64,000 nucleotides of DNA from an uncultured Litoreibacter sp. (GCA_947492995.1 CANLOU010000002.1:186001-250000); one strand, 5' to 3'; shown: positions 8,034 through 17,964, numbered from the stretch's first letter. Notes: generated by a model from the letters alone, not told the origin. Made by a program: numbers and translations.

Positions 8034-9206
8034 TTAATTCAAATATTTCGCCGGATTGACGCTTTCAAAGCCCTCGCGGACCTCAAAATGGACAAATGGC
8101 GGGCTGCCGGGGCCGACTTTGGCGATGGATTGCCCTTTGGAAACCTTGTCGCCCTTCTTCACCGTAATGCCCGTGATGTTGGCATAGACCGTCAACACGT
8201 TGCCGGTGTGGCGCACGACCAAAATGGGCACCTGATCGGTGTCACGCGTGATGGCCGCAACGGTGCCGTCCGCTGCCGCCTTGACCGGCGCACCGGCGGC
8301 GGCCTCAATATCAATGCCCTCGTTTCTGCCCTTGCGGTAGGGGCGCAGAATTTTGCCGGAGGCCGGTTGGATGAAGCTGACCTTGGGGGCGGCTGCCGCT
8401 GGTGCGGCTGTCGTGGTCACCGCCGGAGTTCCGCCGGTATCGGGCGTCGCGGGCTTTTCCACGGCTTTGATCGGCTCGGGCAAGGGTTTCGAGGCGGAGG
8501 GCGGCGTAGGGGTCGCGGTCCCCGCACCCGGCGACACAACTGCCGTGGGGGTGGGGGTGGCACTTTGGTCCACAACCGGGACCAACAGGTATTGATCCTC
8601 GCGCACCTCAAGGTCCGGGCCAAGCCCGTTCCAGTCGGCAAGCGCACGCACGGACACGTTGTACAGCCGCGCGATGGAATAGGCGGTTTCGCCGCGCTCT
8701 ACCTGATGGCGAATGGGTTCGGGGCCGTCGATGCGTTTCGATGGGGTCGCGGTGGCGATCCCGCCGCCCGATGGGGCGCGGTCGATGGCAGATGTCGCAA
8801 TGTCGGTGATGTCCAGCGGCGCGGGTTCACCCAAGACCGCAGGCGCGGGCACGGAACGAGGCAGGGCGACGATTTCGCCGCGGTTCAACACATCGTCGGC
8901 GTTCAGGCCGTTCAGCTTGGCAATTTCGCTGGCATTGCCGCCGACCCGCGCCGCGATGGAGGCCACGTTGTCGCCACGCTTGGCAACCGCCACTTGGTAA
9001 TTGGGGTATGAAATAACGCCACGGCTGTCCGGGCGGGGCCGGTCCAACGTCGCCTGCCGCGCCGCGTTCGAGGTATCAAGCCCGCCCACCGTGTTGCGCA
9101 AATCAAGGTCCAGATTGGCGAAGGTGTCGCCCACCTGCTCGCAGGCAGACAGCCCGAAACCCAAGGCCACCATTGGCAAAATCTTGCTGAAACGCCTGTT
9201 CCGCAT
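8034..9206 (-). CDS. NlpD-like murein-hydrolase activator lipoprotein (2x LysM, degenerate M23)
   Basis: The 390-residue product has a lipoprotein signal (G-F-G-L-S-A-C, Cys22 lipidated), two LysM peptidoglycan-binding domains (about 50-95 and 165-215), a Pro/Thr/Ala linker and a C-terminal M23/LytM domain. The metal-binding residues look lost: N-E-G-I-D instead of H-x-G-x-D, V-Y-A-N instead of L-Y-A-H, F-V-H-F-E instead of H-x-H-F-E. That is what non-catalytic NlpD/EnvC-type amidase activators look like, so a role in cell separation is inferred. ATG 9206 is preferred because it begins the lipoprotein signal and has GAGG upstream; ATG 9233 is in frame. Follows pcm and surE. Confidence 0.9.
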   Translation of the reverse strand: MRNRRFSKILPMVALGFGLSACEQVGDTFANLDLDLRNTVGGLDTSNAARQATLDRPRPDSRGVISYPNYQVAVAKRGDNVASIAARVGGNASEIAKLNGLNADDVLNRGEIVALPRSVPAPAVLGEPAPLDITDIATSAIDRAPSGGGIATATPSKRIDGPEPIRHQVERGETAYSIARLYNVSVRALADWNGLGPDLEVREDQYLLVPVVDQSATPTPTAVVSPGAGTATPTPPSASKPLPEPIKAVEKPATPDTGGTPAVTTTAAPAAAAPKVSFIQPASGKILRPYRKGRNEGIDIEAAAGAPVKAAADGTVAAITRDTDQVPILVVRHTGNVLTVYANITGITVKKGDKVSKGQSIAKVGPGSPPFVHFEVREGFESVNPAKYLN

Positions 9207-9254
9207 CTTACTCACCCTCAATACCCGACCCATATGCTTGGGCCTTTGGTTGTT

Positions 9255-9908
9255 TTAGTCCTGTCCCAGCCCCTCAAGCAAAGGGACAAAGCGTACCGGC
9301 AAAAGCTCTTCATAATCAAAGCCTTGCTCAAGGCGTGTGACCTTGATGAGGCTCTGAACTGCGTCGGATTGGCCGACCGGTACAACCATGATACCCCCCA
9401 TCCGCAGCTGTGCCAACAGCGGACCGGGCGGATCTTCGGCCGCCGCAGTCACGATGATGCGGTCAAACGGGGCCTGCTCGGGCAGCCCAAAGCTGCCATC
9501 GCCCGTGACCACCGTGATGTTGGTCACATCCCAATCGGCAAACATCTTGCGCACCGGGCGGGTCAGCGCCGCGTGACGGTCAACGGTATAGACCCTGCGG
9601 GCCAGATGCCCCAGAACCGCCGCTTGGTAGCCTGAGCCGGTGCCGACTTCCAGGACCTTGTCTCGCGGCTGCACATTCAGCGCCTGCGTCATCAGCCCCA
9701 CCACCGAGGGTTGGCTGATCGTTTGCCCGCAGGCAATCGGCAGCGGCATGTCGTCATAGGCGCGGTCGGCAAAATGGCCCGTCACAAAGGCCCCGCGGTC
9801 CACCTTTTCCATTGCGGTCAGCACGCGGCTGTCCATCACGCCCTTGGACCTCAGCGCGTAAAGAAACTGCATCTTGCGTTCCGCATCCGATGTCGCGGCC
9901 TCACTCAT
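9255..9908 (-). CDS. pcm: Protein-L-isoaspartate O-methyltransferase
   Basis: The 217-residue product uses S-adenosylmethionine to methylate isoaspartyl residues in aged proteins, starting their repair. The SAM-binding motif [11 protein letters not shown] is at about 85-95, preceded by Q-T-I-S-Q-P, the substrate-binding loop of the family; I-I-V-T-A-A-A and L-L-x-Q-L-x-x-G-G are also present. Full length. Its ATG overlaps the surE stop by four bases (ATGA). The order surE-pcm-nlpD is a classical proteobacterial operon. Confidence 0.97.
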   Translation of the reverse strand: MSEAATSDAERKMQFLYALRSKGVMDSRVLTAMEKVDRGAFVTGHFADRAYDDMPLPIACGQTISQPSVVGLMTQALNVQPRDKVLEVGTGSGYQAAVLGHLARRVYTVDRHAALTRPVRKMFADWDVTNITVVTGDGSFGLPEQAPFDRIIVTAAAEDPPGPLLAQLRMGGIMVVPVGQSDAVQSLIKVTRLEQGFDYEELLPVRFVPLLEGLGQD

Positions 9909-10702
9909 GCAAGGGCGGCCTTCAGGTCGGCAAGCTGGTCATGCGCGGTCAGGTCGCAGCGCATGGGCGTGACCGACACCCAGCCATCCAAATTGACGGT
10001 GCCGTCCGTATCAGGGCCCGAGTCTACATTCTGCGGGTTGCCTTGTATCCACAGGTATTTGCGCCCGTTGGGCGGCAAATGCGGCTCGATGCCAAAGCCC
10101 CCTGACGGCCTGCGGCCTTGGGCCACCACTTTGGTGCCCTTGACATCCGCCGCTGTGACCGGCGGGAAGTTGACGTTGTAGAACGTGTGATACCCCAGCG
10201 CGTGGCTGTCGCCGCCCCAATGCCCGTGTTCGACCAGCTGGCGCACCACCTCGGCGCCATGCGCGGCAGAGGCCTCGAACGGGTTGGCCAGCCTCGCATT
10301 GGCCGGGCCAAAATATTGCGACATCGCGATGGATTTGACGCCTTGCAGCGCCGCCTCCATGCAGGCGCCAATGGTGCCGGAATAGACGGTGTTCTCGGCG
10401 GAATTGTTGCCCTTGTTGACGCCGGACAGGATCAGGTCCGGCGGCGCATCGGCCATCACGTCATGCAGCCCCGCCAGCACGCAATCGGCAGGCGCGCCTT
10501 CGGCGGCAAAAACGCGGTCGCCCATCTGCGCAATCATCGTGGGGTGGGCGTAGTTGATGCAATGCGCCACGCCGGACTTCTCGAAGGCGGGCGCCACGGT
10601 CCAGACCTCGCCGCCGTCGCCTGCAACCTGCGTGGCAATCGCGTGGATGATCTTCAGCCCCGGCGCGTTGATGCCGTCGTCATTGGTGATGAGAATGCGC
10701 AT
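9905..10702 (-). CDS. surE: 5'/3'-nucleotidase SurE
   Basis: The 265-residue product is a metal-dependent nucleoside monophosphate phosphatase of the SurE family. The metal-binding N-D-D (residues 7-9) follows [14 protein letters not shown] and Y-S-G-T-I-G-A complete the active site. It acts in the cytosol, probably in nucleotide turnover under stress. Upstream and co-oriented with pcm, with a four-base overlap that implies translational coupling. Confidence 0.97.
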   Translation of the reverse strand: MRILITNDDGINAPGLKIIHAIATQVAGDGGEVWTVAPAFEKSGVAHCINYAHPTMIAQMGDRVFAAEGAPADCVLAGLHDVMADAPPDLILSGVNKGNNSAENTVYSGTIGACMEAALQGVKSIAMSQYFGPANARLANPFEASAAHGAEVVRQLVEHGHWGGDSHALGYHTFYNVNFPPVTAADVKGTKVVAQGRRPSGGFGIEPHLPPNGRKYLWIQGNPQNVDSGPDTDGTVNLDGWVSVTPMRCDLTAHDQLADLKAALA

Positions 10703-10765
10703 GTCAGCCGCCCCTGTTGTCCCTTCCAGACCTAGAGCAGCAGGGCGGGGCGGTAAAGCGCACCC

Positions 10766-11488
10766 TTACGTCTTGGCCCGCAATTGGGCGGCGGCGAGGC
10801 CCAGCATAAGCAAAGCGGCAACACCTGCGGCCACGGCCAGCCCGATGTTCTGCTCTGTGTTCTGCCCAATGTTCTGCGCCATGATGCCCACCAGCCCCCA
10901 GGCCACGGCCACGCCGTAGGTCCACACCCCGCGCAGGGTCATCTGGTAGGACAGCGCCGACAGCGCCGCCAGAACAACCATGGCCCAGGCCCAGCCGGTC
11001 TCGCCCATGACCCAGCCGTAGCCCGCGCCCAGCAGCCCGAAGGACACGAATGTCGCCGCCGTCAGCCAGCCCGCGTAAAGGCCGAGCGGCAAGGCCAGCG
11101 CCCAACCCGGCGCCGCCTTGCGCGCCGCGTCACACGCCATCACCGCGCCCACCAGCATGATGACAATCATCACCGTCGCCCAAACGGGCGAGACCAGGGC
11201 CACCGGCAGCCAGAACATGCCCACGCCCAAGCTGACCAGCAACGGGATCCGCGCCGCATCCCAACCGGCATCCTCGCGGTATCTCCAAACCCCCATCAGG
11301 GCGGAGACCGTCAACCATGTATAAATCACCCCCCAGATCGAAAACGCCCAGCCCGCGGGCTGCACCGGCGGGTCATTTTGCGGGATCGGGTAGCGATCGG
11401 GGTCAAACCCGCCAAATTCGGGGTTCAAAAACGGCGACACGGCAAAGGCCAAAGTCGCCAGCAAAACAAGGATGGATTTCAAAGTCAT
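10766..11488 (-). CDS. TspO/MBR-related tryptophan-rich membrane protein
   Basis: The 240-residue product has about seven hydrophobic helices. P-A-G-W-A-F-S-I-W-G-V-I-Y-T-W near residue 50 and frequent tryptophans resemble the tryptophan-rich sensory protein (TspO/MBR) family, but it is longer than the usual 160-residue, five-helix TspO and so belongs to a divergent branch. In Rhodobacter, TspO modulates tetrapyrrole-linked gene expression; that role cannot be assumed here. The start is ATG 11488 with GGAG nine bases upstream; an upstream TTG is in frame but badly spaced. It lies between surE and serS on the same strand. Confidence 0.8.
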   Translation of the reverse strand: MTLKSILVLLATLAFAVSPFLNPEFGGFDPDRYPIPQNDPPVQPAGWAFSIWGVIYTWLTVSALMGVWRYREDAGWDAARIPLLVSLGVGMFWLPVALVSPVWATVMIVIMLVGAVMACDAARKAAPGWALALPLGLYAGWLTAATFVSFGLLGAGYGWVMGETGWAWAMVVLAALSALSYQMTLRGVWTYGVAVAWGLVGIMAQNIGQNTEQNIGLAVAAGVAALLMLGLAAAQLRAKT

Positions 11489-11518
11489 GCCGTCCAACTC
11501 CAGTTGTCTGCATTTGGT

Positions 11519-11565
11519 TTCATCTTGGCAAAAATACCTCGGGGGTGCGGGGGCAGAGCCCCCGC
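11519..11565 (-). repeat. Intergenic repeat: GGTATTTTTGCCAAGATGAA box next to a GC hairpin
   Basis: Read on the minus strand this is a perfect GC hairpin (8-bp arms GCGGGGGC/GCCCCCGC at 11547-11554 and 11558-11565) followed by G-A-G-G-TATTTTTG-CCAAGATGAA. It matches the TATTTTT box at 1092, 32230 and 49593. It sits between serS and the TspO-like gene, where it could end or attenuate the serS transcript. Confidence 0.65.
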
Positions 11566-11593
11566 TTGGCGACGCGCAAACGCGCGGCGCAAG

Positions 11594-12886
11594 TCAAATA
11601 AGCGTCCCGAACGGGTCCAGCGTGGATTTGCCGCCCAGATAGGGCTGCAACGCCACCGGCAGTTCCACCGATCCATCCGGCATCTGGCCGTTTTCCAGCA
11701 CCGCAATCAAGGCCCGCCCCACGGCCAGCCCGGACCCGTTCAGCGTATGCACGAACTCCGGCTTGCCGCCGCCTTCGGGCTTGAACCGCGCATTCATCCG
11801 CCGCGCCTGAAAGTCGCCGCAGGTCGAGACGGAAGAAATCTCGCGATACTTGCCCTGACCGGGCAGCCAGACTTCAATGTCATGGGTGCGCCGCGCGCCA
11901 AAGCCCAGATCGCCGTGGCACAGGGTGACCGTGCGGTAGGGCAGCAGCAGCTCCTCCAAAATCTTCTCGGCGCAGCGGGTCATGCGTTTGTGCTCGTCCT
12001 CGGAATGATCCGGATGGGTGATCGACACCATCTCGACCTTTTCAAACTGGTGCTGGCGCAGCATGCCCGCCGTGTCACGCCCGGCCGAGCCCGCTTCCGA
12101 GCGGAAACACTGCGAATGGGCGGTGTAGCGCCGCGGCAAATAGCTTTCCTCCACCACCACATCGCGCACGATGTTGGTCAGCGTCACTTCTGAGGTTGGG
12201 ATCAGCCACATGCCTTCGGTGGTCTGGTAGCTGTCCTCGGCAAATTTCGGCAGCTGGTTGGTGCCATACATAGACGCGTCATTGACCAAGACCGGCGTCC
12301 AGGCCTCGGTCAGCCCGTTCTCGTCGACATGGGTGTTCATCATGAATTGCGCCAAGGCCCGGTGGATGCGGGCAACCGCGCCCGATAACAGCACAAACCG
12401 CGCGCCGCTCAGCTTGGCGGCGGTCTCAAAATCCATCCCCGCCTGCACCGAGGGCAGCTGGTAATGTTCTTTGGGTTCAAACGGGAACCGCCGCGGGGTG
12501 CCCCAGCGGTTGATTTCGACGTTGTCCTCTTCATCCGCGCCCTCGGGCACGTCAGCGTATGGAATGTTGGGCAGGCCCATCAGCAGGTCATTGAGCTCGC
12601 CATCTTGCTTCTTCGCATACTCCAGCAGCCTTGCTCCCTCTTCTTTCTGCTGAGAGACCAATCGGCGCAGCCTTTCGAATTCTTCATCGTCGCCACGAGC
12701 TTTGGCCGCGCCTACTTCTTTGGAGGCCCTGTTTTGCTCTGCTTTTGCGTCCTCAGCCGCTTGAATTGCCATTCTACGTTTTTCATCAATCAACAGCACG
12801 TCCGTGGAGGACACGTCAGACTTCCGCAGCTTCATGGCAGCGTCAAAGACCTCAGGGGTCTCGCGGATCATGCGAATGTCATGCAT
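11594..12886 (-). CDS. serS: Seryl-tRNA synthetase
   Basis: The 430-residue class II synthetase charges tRNA-Ser (and tRNA-Sec where present). An N-terminal coiled-coil arm (about 28-110, D-E-K-R-R-M...A-A-K-A-R-G-D-D-E) grips the long variable arm of the tRNA. Motif 2 contains [12 protein letters not shown], and motif 3 ends in [13 protein letters not shown] 12886 gives the usual M-H-D-I-R-x-I-R-E-x-P-E start behind AAGGAA; the frame runs open further upstream but without family similarity. Confidence 0.98.
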   Translation of the reverse strand: MHDIRMIRETPEVFDAAMKLRKSDVSSTDVLLIDEKRRMAIQAAEDAKAEQNRASKEVGAAKARGDDEEFERLRRLVSQQKEEGARLLEYAKKQDGELNDLLMGLPNIPYADVPEGADEEDNVEINRWGTPRRFPFEPKEHYQLPSVQAGMDFETAAKLSGARFVLLSGAVARIHRALAQFMMNTHVDENGLTEAWTPVLVNDASMYGTNQLPKFAEDSYQTTEGMWLIPTSEVTLTNIVRDVVVEESYLPRRYTAHSQCFRSEAGSAGRDTAGMLRQHQFEKVEMVSITHPDHSEDEHKRMTRCAEKILEELLLPYRTVTLCHGDLGFGARRTHDIEVWLPGQGKYREISSVSTCGDFQARRMNARFKPEGGGKPEFVHTLNGSGLAVGRALIAVLENGQMPDGSVELPVALQPYLGGKSTLDPFGTLI

Positions 12887-13070
12887 GTGTCTGGTTCCTT
12901 TTCGATTGGAGGAGCCGATGGCTCCGATACGTGGCCGTCGCTTATTGGAAAATGCCCTGAAAGGCCAGATCAAAGGCAGATCACAATAGGCTTTGTAGAA
13001 CCCAACAATTGCCAAACTGTTGCCGCCTTTGGGCGGCTCAATCGGATCAAAGCCATTTAGAGAATATAAC

Positions 13071-13550
13071 ATGTTAGACACAAACGCAGAGATCACCGCA
13101 CAATTTGGGCAATCGGAAAAGCCGCAGGTGCCCGACACTCGCACACCAAATACCCATTACGAGGCTGACGCGCATACGCGGCTGCAAGCGGCGCGGATTG
13201 TGCGTGATCTGGTCTCGGCAGCAAAGGCCCTCAAGCTCCAGCACGGCCGGGAATTGCCGGTCTATGGCGCGTTGGGCGAATTGTTCGCGGTGGCCAAGCT
13301 GGGGGTGCAGCTCCATAATGACGCCTGCAAAGAAGGGTCTGACGGTCGATTGGGGAAGGATTTTGTCGAGGTCAAAACCATATCACCGTTCAAGAACGAT
13401 CACTCCGTTCAGGTCAAAAAGGCGGGCAATTGGGGCGTGCTGGTCATCGTGCGGGTCTATGAAGATTTCACGATGGACTGCCGGGCAATTCGCCGTAAAA
13501 AACTGGGCAAGACGGACGGCGATATGTTCACCGTCCCTTGGTGCGCCTGA
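13071..13550 (+). CDS. Protein with a possible PD-(D/E)xK nuclease-like fold
   Basis: The 159-residue product is of no family I can name firmly (possibly DUF6998-like). Its central part reads [10 protein letters not shown]...[17 protein letters not shown] conserved Glu, then an Asp, then a hydrophobic strand carrying E-x-K is the arrangement of PD-(D/E)xK restriction-endonuclease-like domains. No partner methylase or helicase is adjacent, so a restriction role is not supported. ATG 13071 is favoured, with only a weak AGAGAA upstream; the frame is open to TTG 13020. It lies divergently between serS and yajC, an insertion into otherwise conserved order. Confidence 0.7.
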   Translation: MLDTNAEITAQFGQSEKPQVPDTRTPNTHYEADAHTRLQAARIVRDLVSAAKALKLQHGRELPVYGALGELFAVAKLGVQLHNDACKEGSDGRLGKDFVEVKTISPFKNDHSVQVKKAGNWGVLVIVRVYEDFTMDCRAIRRKKLGKTDGDMFTVPWCA

Positions 13551-13718
13551 CCATCTAGTTGGTCGCAGACGCTTCCATTTTCTCCACTCACTTCCTACCT
13601 CGTAATTCAGGCCCCGACAGGGCAGTTAACCCGTTGCGCCCGTACCCCCCCGCAGATAGGGTGCGCGGCAACTCGAAACTGGCCCACCAGAGGCCCGCAA
13701 AACCAAAAAGGACCGCTG

Positions 13719-14045
13719 ATGTTCGTCTCGCCAGCTTACGCCCAAGCCGCCGGAGGTGCCGGAGGCGCCTTCACCAGCTTCGTTCCCCTCATCCTGATCT
13801 TCGCGATCATGTATTTCCTGCTGATCCGTCCGCAGCAAAAGAAGGTCAAGGAACACGCCGCCATGGTCGAGGCCGTGCGCAAGGGCGACCAGATCGTGAC
13901 CCAAGGCGGCATCGTGGCCAAAGTGTCCAAAGTGATGGCCGAAGGCTCCAACGAGGTTGAGGTCGAGATCGCGTCGGGCGTCAAGGTTCGCATTATCAAA
14001 GGCACCATCGCGCAGGTGATGAACAAAACCGAACCGGCGAAATAA
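13719..14045 (+). CDS. yajC: Preprotein translocase subunit YajC
   Basis: The 108-residue single-span membrane protein has a hydrophobic helix at about 20-40 (F-V-P-L-I-L-I-F-A-I-M-Y-F-L-L) followed by the family signature I-R-P-Q-Q-K-K-x-K-E-H and a cytosolic basic/beta domain with G-D-x-I-V-T-x-G-G-I. YajC associates with SecDF at the Sec translocon. One base separates its stop from secD, so the three genes form one operon. Confidence 0.97.
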   Translation: MFVSPAYAQAAGGAGGAFTSFVPLILIFAIMYFLLIRPQQKKVKEHAAMVEAVRKGDQIVTQGGIVAKVSKVMAEGSNEVEVEIASGVKVRIIKGTIAQVMNKTEPAK

Positions 14046-14046
14046 C

Positions 14047-15741
14047 ATGCTGCAAATGTCGCTGTTCCAGAAGGTCGTCATTTGGCTGACCGTCGCCGTA
14101 GGCATCCTGTTGGCCATGCCCAACGGCTTTTACACCACGGTCGAAAAGCACAATGACGCGCTGGCGTTTCTGGAAACGGGCATCTCGCCCAACGCAGAGA
14201 CATCGCAGCTGACACCGCAAGAACTGGAGGCCAACCGCGCAGGTTGGCCCGAATTCCTGCCGTCTTCCTTGGTCAATCTCGGCCTTGATCTGCGCGGCGG
14301 GGCGCATCTGCTGGCCGAGGTTAAGGTCGAAGACGTCTATGACGACCGTATGGACGGCTACTGGCTGGAAATCCGCGACATCCTGCGCACGGAACGCGAT
14401 TCAATCGGCACAATCCGCCGCCAGAACGCCCCGCAAGGCGAGTTGCGCGTCACCGTGTCCGACCCCGAAGGCATCCAGCAAGCGCTTACGCTTGTCCGCT
14501 CCGTGGCCACGCCGGTGGTGTCGCTGACCGGCGTCGGCTCAAACGACATCGAAGCCCGCGCCGAGGGCAACACCATCATCGTTGAGCTGTCCGAGGCGGA
14601 GCGCATCGCAACGAATGACCGCACCATTCAGCAGTCCCTTGAAATCATCCGCCGCCGTGTGGATGAGGTTGGGACCCGCGAACCCACCATTCAGCGCCAA
14701 GGCGAACGCCGCATTCTGATTCAGGTGCCGGGCATCGGTTCTGCGCAGGAACTCAAGACGCTGATTGGCACCACGGCGAAGCTGACGTTCCACCCCGTGG
14801 TGTCTCGGACCACCAACGCAAATGAAAATCCCGGTCCACGCAACATCATCTACCCGTCCATTGACCCCCAAGACGCAGGCAGCTTCTACATTCTCGAACA
14901 ATCCCCGGTGGTCACGGGCGAAGAACTCGCCGACAGCCAGCCTGCCTTTGACCAGAACGGCACGCCAGCCGTCACCTTCCGGTTCAACCCCGGCGGAGCC
15001 CGTAAATTCGGCATCTACACGGCCGAGAATGTCGGCTCTCCTTTCGCTATAGTTCTAGATGAGAAAGTGATCTCCGCCCCCGTCATCCGCGAAGCCATCA
15101 CCGGCGGCTCCGGCCAAATCTCCGGCAACTTCACGGTCGAGGAATCCACCAACCTTGCCGTGCTGCTCAGGGCAGGGGCCTTGCCGGCCGAGATGACCTT
15201 CCTGGAGGAACGCACCATCGGCCCGGAGCTTGGCCAAGACAGCATCGACGCAGGCAAAATCGCCTGCATCGTGGCCTTCGTCATGGTGCTGGTCTTCATG
15301 TTCCTCAGCTACGGCACTTTCGGCATCTTCGCCAATATCGCGCTGATCCTGAACGTCGGCATGATCTTCGGGCTGCTGTCGCTGATCGGGGCCACGCTGA
15401 CATTGCCCGGCATCGCGGGCATCGTGCTGACCATCGGTATGGCGGTTGACGCCAACGTGCTGATCTTTGAACGTATCCGCGAAGAGCTGAAAACCTCCAA
15501 AGGCCCAGCCCGCGCGATCGAGCTGGGCTACGAAAAAGCGCTGTCCGCCATCTTGGACGCCAACATCACCACCTTCATCACAGCCGTCATCCTGTTTGCC
15601 ATGGGCTCCGGCCCGGTGCGCGGCTTCGCAATCACGCTGGGCTTCGGCATCCTGACATCGGTCTTCACCGCCATCTACGTGACCCGCGTCATCATCATCA
15701 CATGGTACGAGCGCAAACGTCCCAAGACGATCGAGGTATAA
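14047..15741 (+). CDS. secD: Protein translocase subunit SecD
   Basis: The 564-residue product is full length for SecD. An N-terminal membrane helix is followed by a large periplasmic P1 region (with V-D-E-V-G-T-R-E-P-T-I-Q and Q-V-P-G-I) and then five membrane helices including G-M-A-V-D-A-N-V-L-I-F-E-R-I-R-E-E, the conserved RND-type segment. With SecF it uses the proton motive force to pull exported proteins through SecYEG. The start is immediately after yajC; ATG 14059 (M-S-L-F-Q) is an alternative. Confidence 0.98.
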   Translation: MLQMSLFQKVVIWLTVAVGILLAMPNGFYTTVEKHNDALAFLETGISPNAETSQLTPQELEANRAGWPEFLPSSLVNLGLDLRGGAHLLAEVKVEDVYDDRMDGYWLEIRDILRTERDSIGTIRRQNAPQGELRVTVSDPEGIQQALTLVRSVATPVVSLTGVGSNDIEARAEGNTIIVELSEAERIATNDRTIQQSLEIIRRRVDEVGTREPTIQRQGERRILIQVPGIGSAQELKTLIGTTAKLTFHPVVSRTTNANENPGPRNIIYPSIDPQDAGSFYILEQSPVVTGEELADSQPAFDQNGTPAVTFRFNPGGARKFGIYTAENVGSPFAIVLDEKVISAPVIREAITGGSGQISGNFTVEESTNLAVLLRAGALPAEMTFLEERTIGPELGQDSIDAGKIACIVAFVMVLVFMFLSYGTFGIFANIALILNVGMIFGLLSLIGATLTLPGIAGIVLTIGMAVDANVLIFERIREELKTSKGPARAIELGYEKALSAILDANITTFITAVILFAMGSGPVRGFAITLGFGILTSVFTAIYVTRVIIITWYERKRPKTIEV

Positions 15742-15744
15742 GCC

Positions 15745-16719
15745 ATGCGATTGAAACTTGTCCCCCAGAAAACCAGCTGGGATTTCTTCTCCCGGGCGAA
15801 GTATACGCTGGGCCTGTCGGTCCTGCTGATTATCGTGGGCTTTGCGTCCTTCATGTATCAGGGCCTGAACTACGGCATCGACTTCCGGGGCGGGACGACC
15901 ATCCGCACCGAAAGCACCACGCCCGTCGATGTGGCCGCGATGCGCGCCGCGCTTGAGCCTGCGGGCCTTGGTGACATCTCCATCACCGAGGTGTTCGACC
16001 CGACCTTTCCGGCCGACAAAAACGTGGCCATGATCCGCATCGAGGCGCAGGAGGGCGACGAAGCCGTCAAAGGCGCAACCGTGCAGGCAGTCGAGGACGC
16101 CATGCGCGCCCTCGATCCCGGCATGACCTTCCCTTTCCCATCAGTGGAATCCGTGGGTCCAAAAGTCTCGGGCGAGCTGATCCAGACGGCCGCCATCGCC
16201 GTGGTGCTCGCCATTTTGGCGGTGCTTTTCTATATCTGGCTCAGGTTCGAATGGCAGTTCGCGCTGGGCGCGGTGGCGGCACTGGTCCACGACGTGGTGC
16301 TGACGCTCGGGGTCTTCTCTGAGCTGCAGATCAAATTCGACCTCGCCATCATCGCGGCGCTGTTGACCATCGTCGGCTACTCGCTCAATGACACCGTGGT
16401 GGTCTTCGACCGAGTCCGAGAGAACCTGCGCAAATACAATAAGAAGGACCTCAAGGACGTCCTGAACATCTCCATCAACGAGACGCTGTCGCGCACGGTG
16501 ATGACCTCGGTCACCACGCTTCTGGCGCTGATCTCGCTCTATATCTTGGGCGGGGATGTGATCCGGGGCTTTGTCTTTGCGATGATCTGGGGCGTGATCG
16601 TGGGGACCTATTCGTCGGTCTTCGTGGCCTCCGCGATCCTGCTCTATCTTGGTGTCAAACGCGACTGGTCCAAGCCGGATGCAAATGCGGGCAACCAGTT
16701 CGGCAACGTCGACGCCTGA
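15745..16719 (+). CDS. secF: Protein translocase subunit SecF
   Basis: The 324-residue partner of SecD has the G-I-D-F-R-G-G-T motif after its first helix, a short periplasmic domain and five C-terminal helices with Y-S-L-N-D-T-V-V-V-F-D-R-V-R-E-N and the following N-E-T-L-S-R-T segment. It starts three bases after the secD stop. It is the last gene of yajC-secD-secF, followed by a convergent small secreted-protein gene. Confidence 0.98.
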   Translation: MRLKLVPQKTSWDFFSRAKYTLGLSVLLIIVGFASFMYQGLNYGIDFRGGTTIRTESTTPVDVAAMRAALEPAGLGDISITEVFDPTFPADKNVAMIRIEAQEGDEAVKGATVQAVEDAMRALDPGMTFPFPSVESVGPKVSGELIQTAAIAVVLAILAVLFYIWLRFEWQFALGAVAALVHDVVLTLGVFSELQIKFDLAIIAALLTIVGYSLNDTVVVFDRVRENLRKYNKKDLKDVLNISINETLSRTVMTSVTTLLALISLYILGGDVIRGFVFAMIWGVIVGTYSSVFVASAILLYLGVKRDWSKPDANAGNQFGNVDA

Positions 16720-16737
16720 CGTTGCCGCTGGGCTCGG

Positions 16738-17034
16738 TTAGCGCTGGAACAGGAACTGACCCGCCTTGTAAATCGTCTGGCCAGAGGTGGGGCTTGGCTG
16801 CGGGATGCGGTGGGTCATTGAAAAGTCGTGCGGTTGCACGTTGTAGCCAAGCCGCTCCCGGCGCTCGCTGGCGTTGACCCGTTTCATAACATGCTCAAGG
16901 CTGCTTTTGGTGGCGTTTGCCGGTGCTACGGTGACCCCGAATGCGCTGATGTTTTCGGTGGCGTGGATCGGTGCTGTTGTCAAAGCAACGAGGACGGAGA
17001 GGCCAAGGGCGGCGGAGGAGAGAAGTTTAATCAT
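16738..17034 (-). CDS. Small secreted protein of unknown function (98 aa)
   Basis: The ATG at 17034 has AAGGA eight bases upstream. Residues 1-25 form a signal peptide (L-S-V-L-V-A-L-T-T-A-P-I-H-A). The mature protein of about 73 residues has no cysteines and is rich in Arg, Pro and Ser. I do not recognise a domain. It lies convergent to secF, 18 bases from its stop, and divergent from the TauE gene. Confidence 0.6.
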   Translation of the reverse strand: MIKLLSSAALGLSVLVALTTAPIHATENISAFGVTVAPANATKSSLEHVMKRVNASERRERLGYNVQPHDFSMTHRIPQPSPTSGQTIYKAGQFLFQR

Positions 17035-17216
17035 GGTCAAAGTCCTTTTGAAGTCGGGGCTGGGATGCCGTTTGGTTTAAGTTGACACTACGCTAGCCGC
17101 GGTTGCGTTCACGCACAATAAAACCACCCGTGATGTTGTTGTGTGCGTTTGTGTGATCCGCTGTAACATTCCACTTTCCACAAGCGGAGCATGATCCGCG
17201 CTGCTAGACCTCGCAT

Positions 17217-17960
17217 ATGGGTTGGGAAACGATACTCACGCCAGAGCTTGCCTGGGTCGCATTCGCCGCAACCTTGGCGGGGCTCGTAAGGGGCTTTGCG
17301 GGGTTTGGCACGGCAATGGTGTTCTTGCCATTGGCCAGTCAGGTCGTGTCTCCCTTTTGGGCGCTCAGCATTATGGTTGTGATGGATGTGATCGGGCCGC
17401 TGCCCACGGTCCCAAGGGCGCTGAAGGACGGGCACCCGAAGGACGTGCTGCGCCTGACGGCTGGGCTGTTGGTTGGCATGCCGATCGGGGTTTGGCTGCT
17501 CACCCTCATGGCGCCCGAGGTCTTCCGCTACGCCGTCTCGATCATCGCGCTGGTCCTTTTGGTGGCGCTTATCATGGGGCTGCGCTATCGCGGCACGCTG
17601 ACAAAGCCGCTGATCTACGGAACCGGCGGGCTGGGCGGCGTTCTGGGCGGGGCGTCCGGCCTCGCCGGGCCGCCCGTCATCATGTTGTACATGGCCTCCA
17701 CCCATTCGGCGGCGGTCATTCGGGCGAACCTGATGCTCTATCTCATCTGCGCCGATGCGCTCATGCTGCTGCTATTTGCGGTGACGGGCTTCATCACGCT
17801 GACGCCTGTTGTCATGGGGTTGATCGTGGCGGTGCCATATCTGCTGGCAAATATGGTGGGGGCCGCTATCTTCAAACCCGAATACGAAAAAGCCTACCGG
17901 GTGGCGGCCTATGCGATCATCGCCCTATCCGCGCTCACCGGGCTGCCAGTTTGGGACTGA
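17217..17960 (+). CDS. TauE/SafE-family sulfite or organosulfonate exporter-like permease
   Basis: The 247-residue integral membrane protein has about eight helices. It shows the TauE/SafE layout of two similar halves: an early G-F-A-G-F-G-T-A-M-V segment and, in the second half, G-x-x-G-G-x-x-G-G-A-S-G-L-A-G-P-P. Members export sulfite, sulfoacetate or other small anions; the substrate here is unknown. It is followed five bases later by the Mth938-domain gene and probably co-transcribed with it. No sulfonate catabolic gene is visible nearby. Confidence 0.88.
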   Translation: MGWETILTPELAWVAFAATLAGLVRGFAGFGTAMVFLPLASQVVSPFWALSIMVVMDVIGPLPTVPRALKDGHPKDVLRLTAGLLVGMPIGVWLLTLMAPEVFRYAVSIIALVLLVALIMGLRYRGTLTKPLIYGTGGLGGVLGGASGLAGPPVIMLYMASTHSAAVIRANLMLYLICADALMLLLFAVTGFITLTPVVMGLIVAVPYLLANMVGAAIFKPEYEKAYRVAAYAIIALSALTGLPVWD

Positions 17961-17964
17961 CACG

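Noticed and set aside
10784-12193. 469-codon plus-strand frame
   Set aside because: Runs opposite both the TspO-like gene and serS; the composition is Arg/His/Gln-rich antisense.
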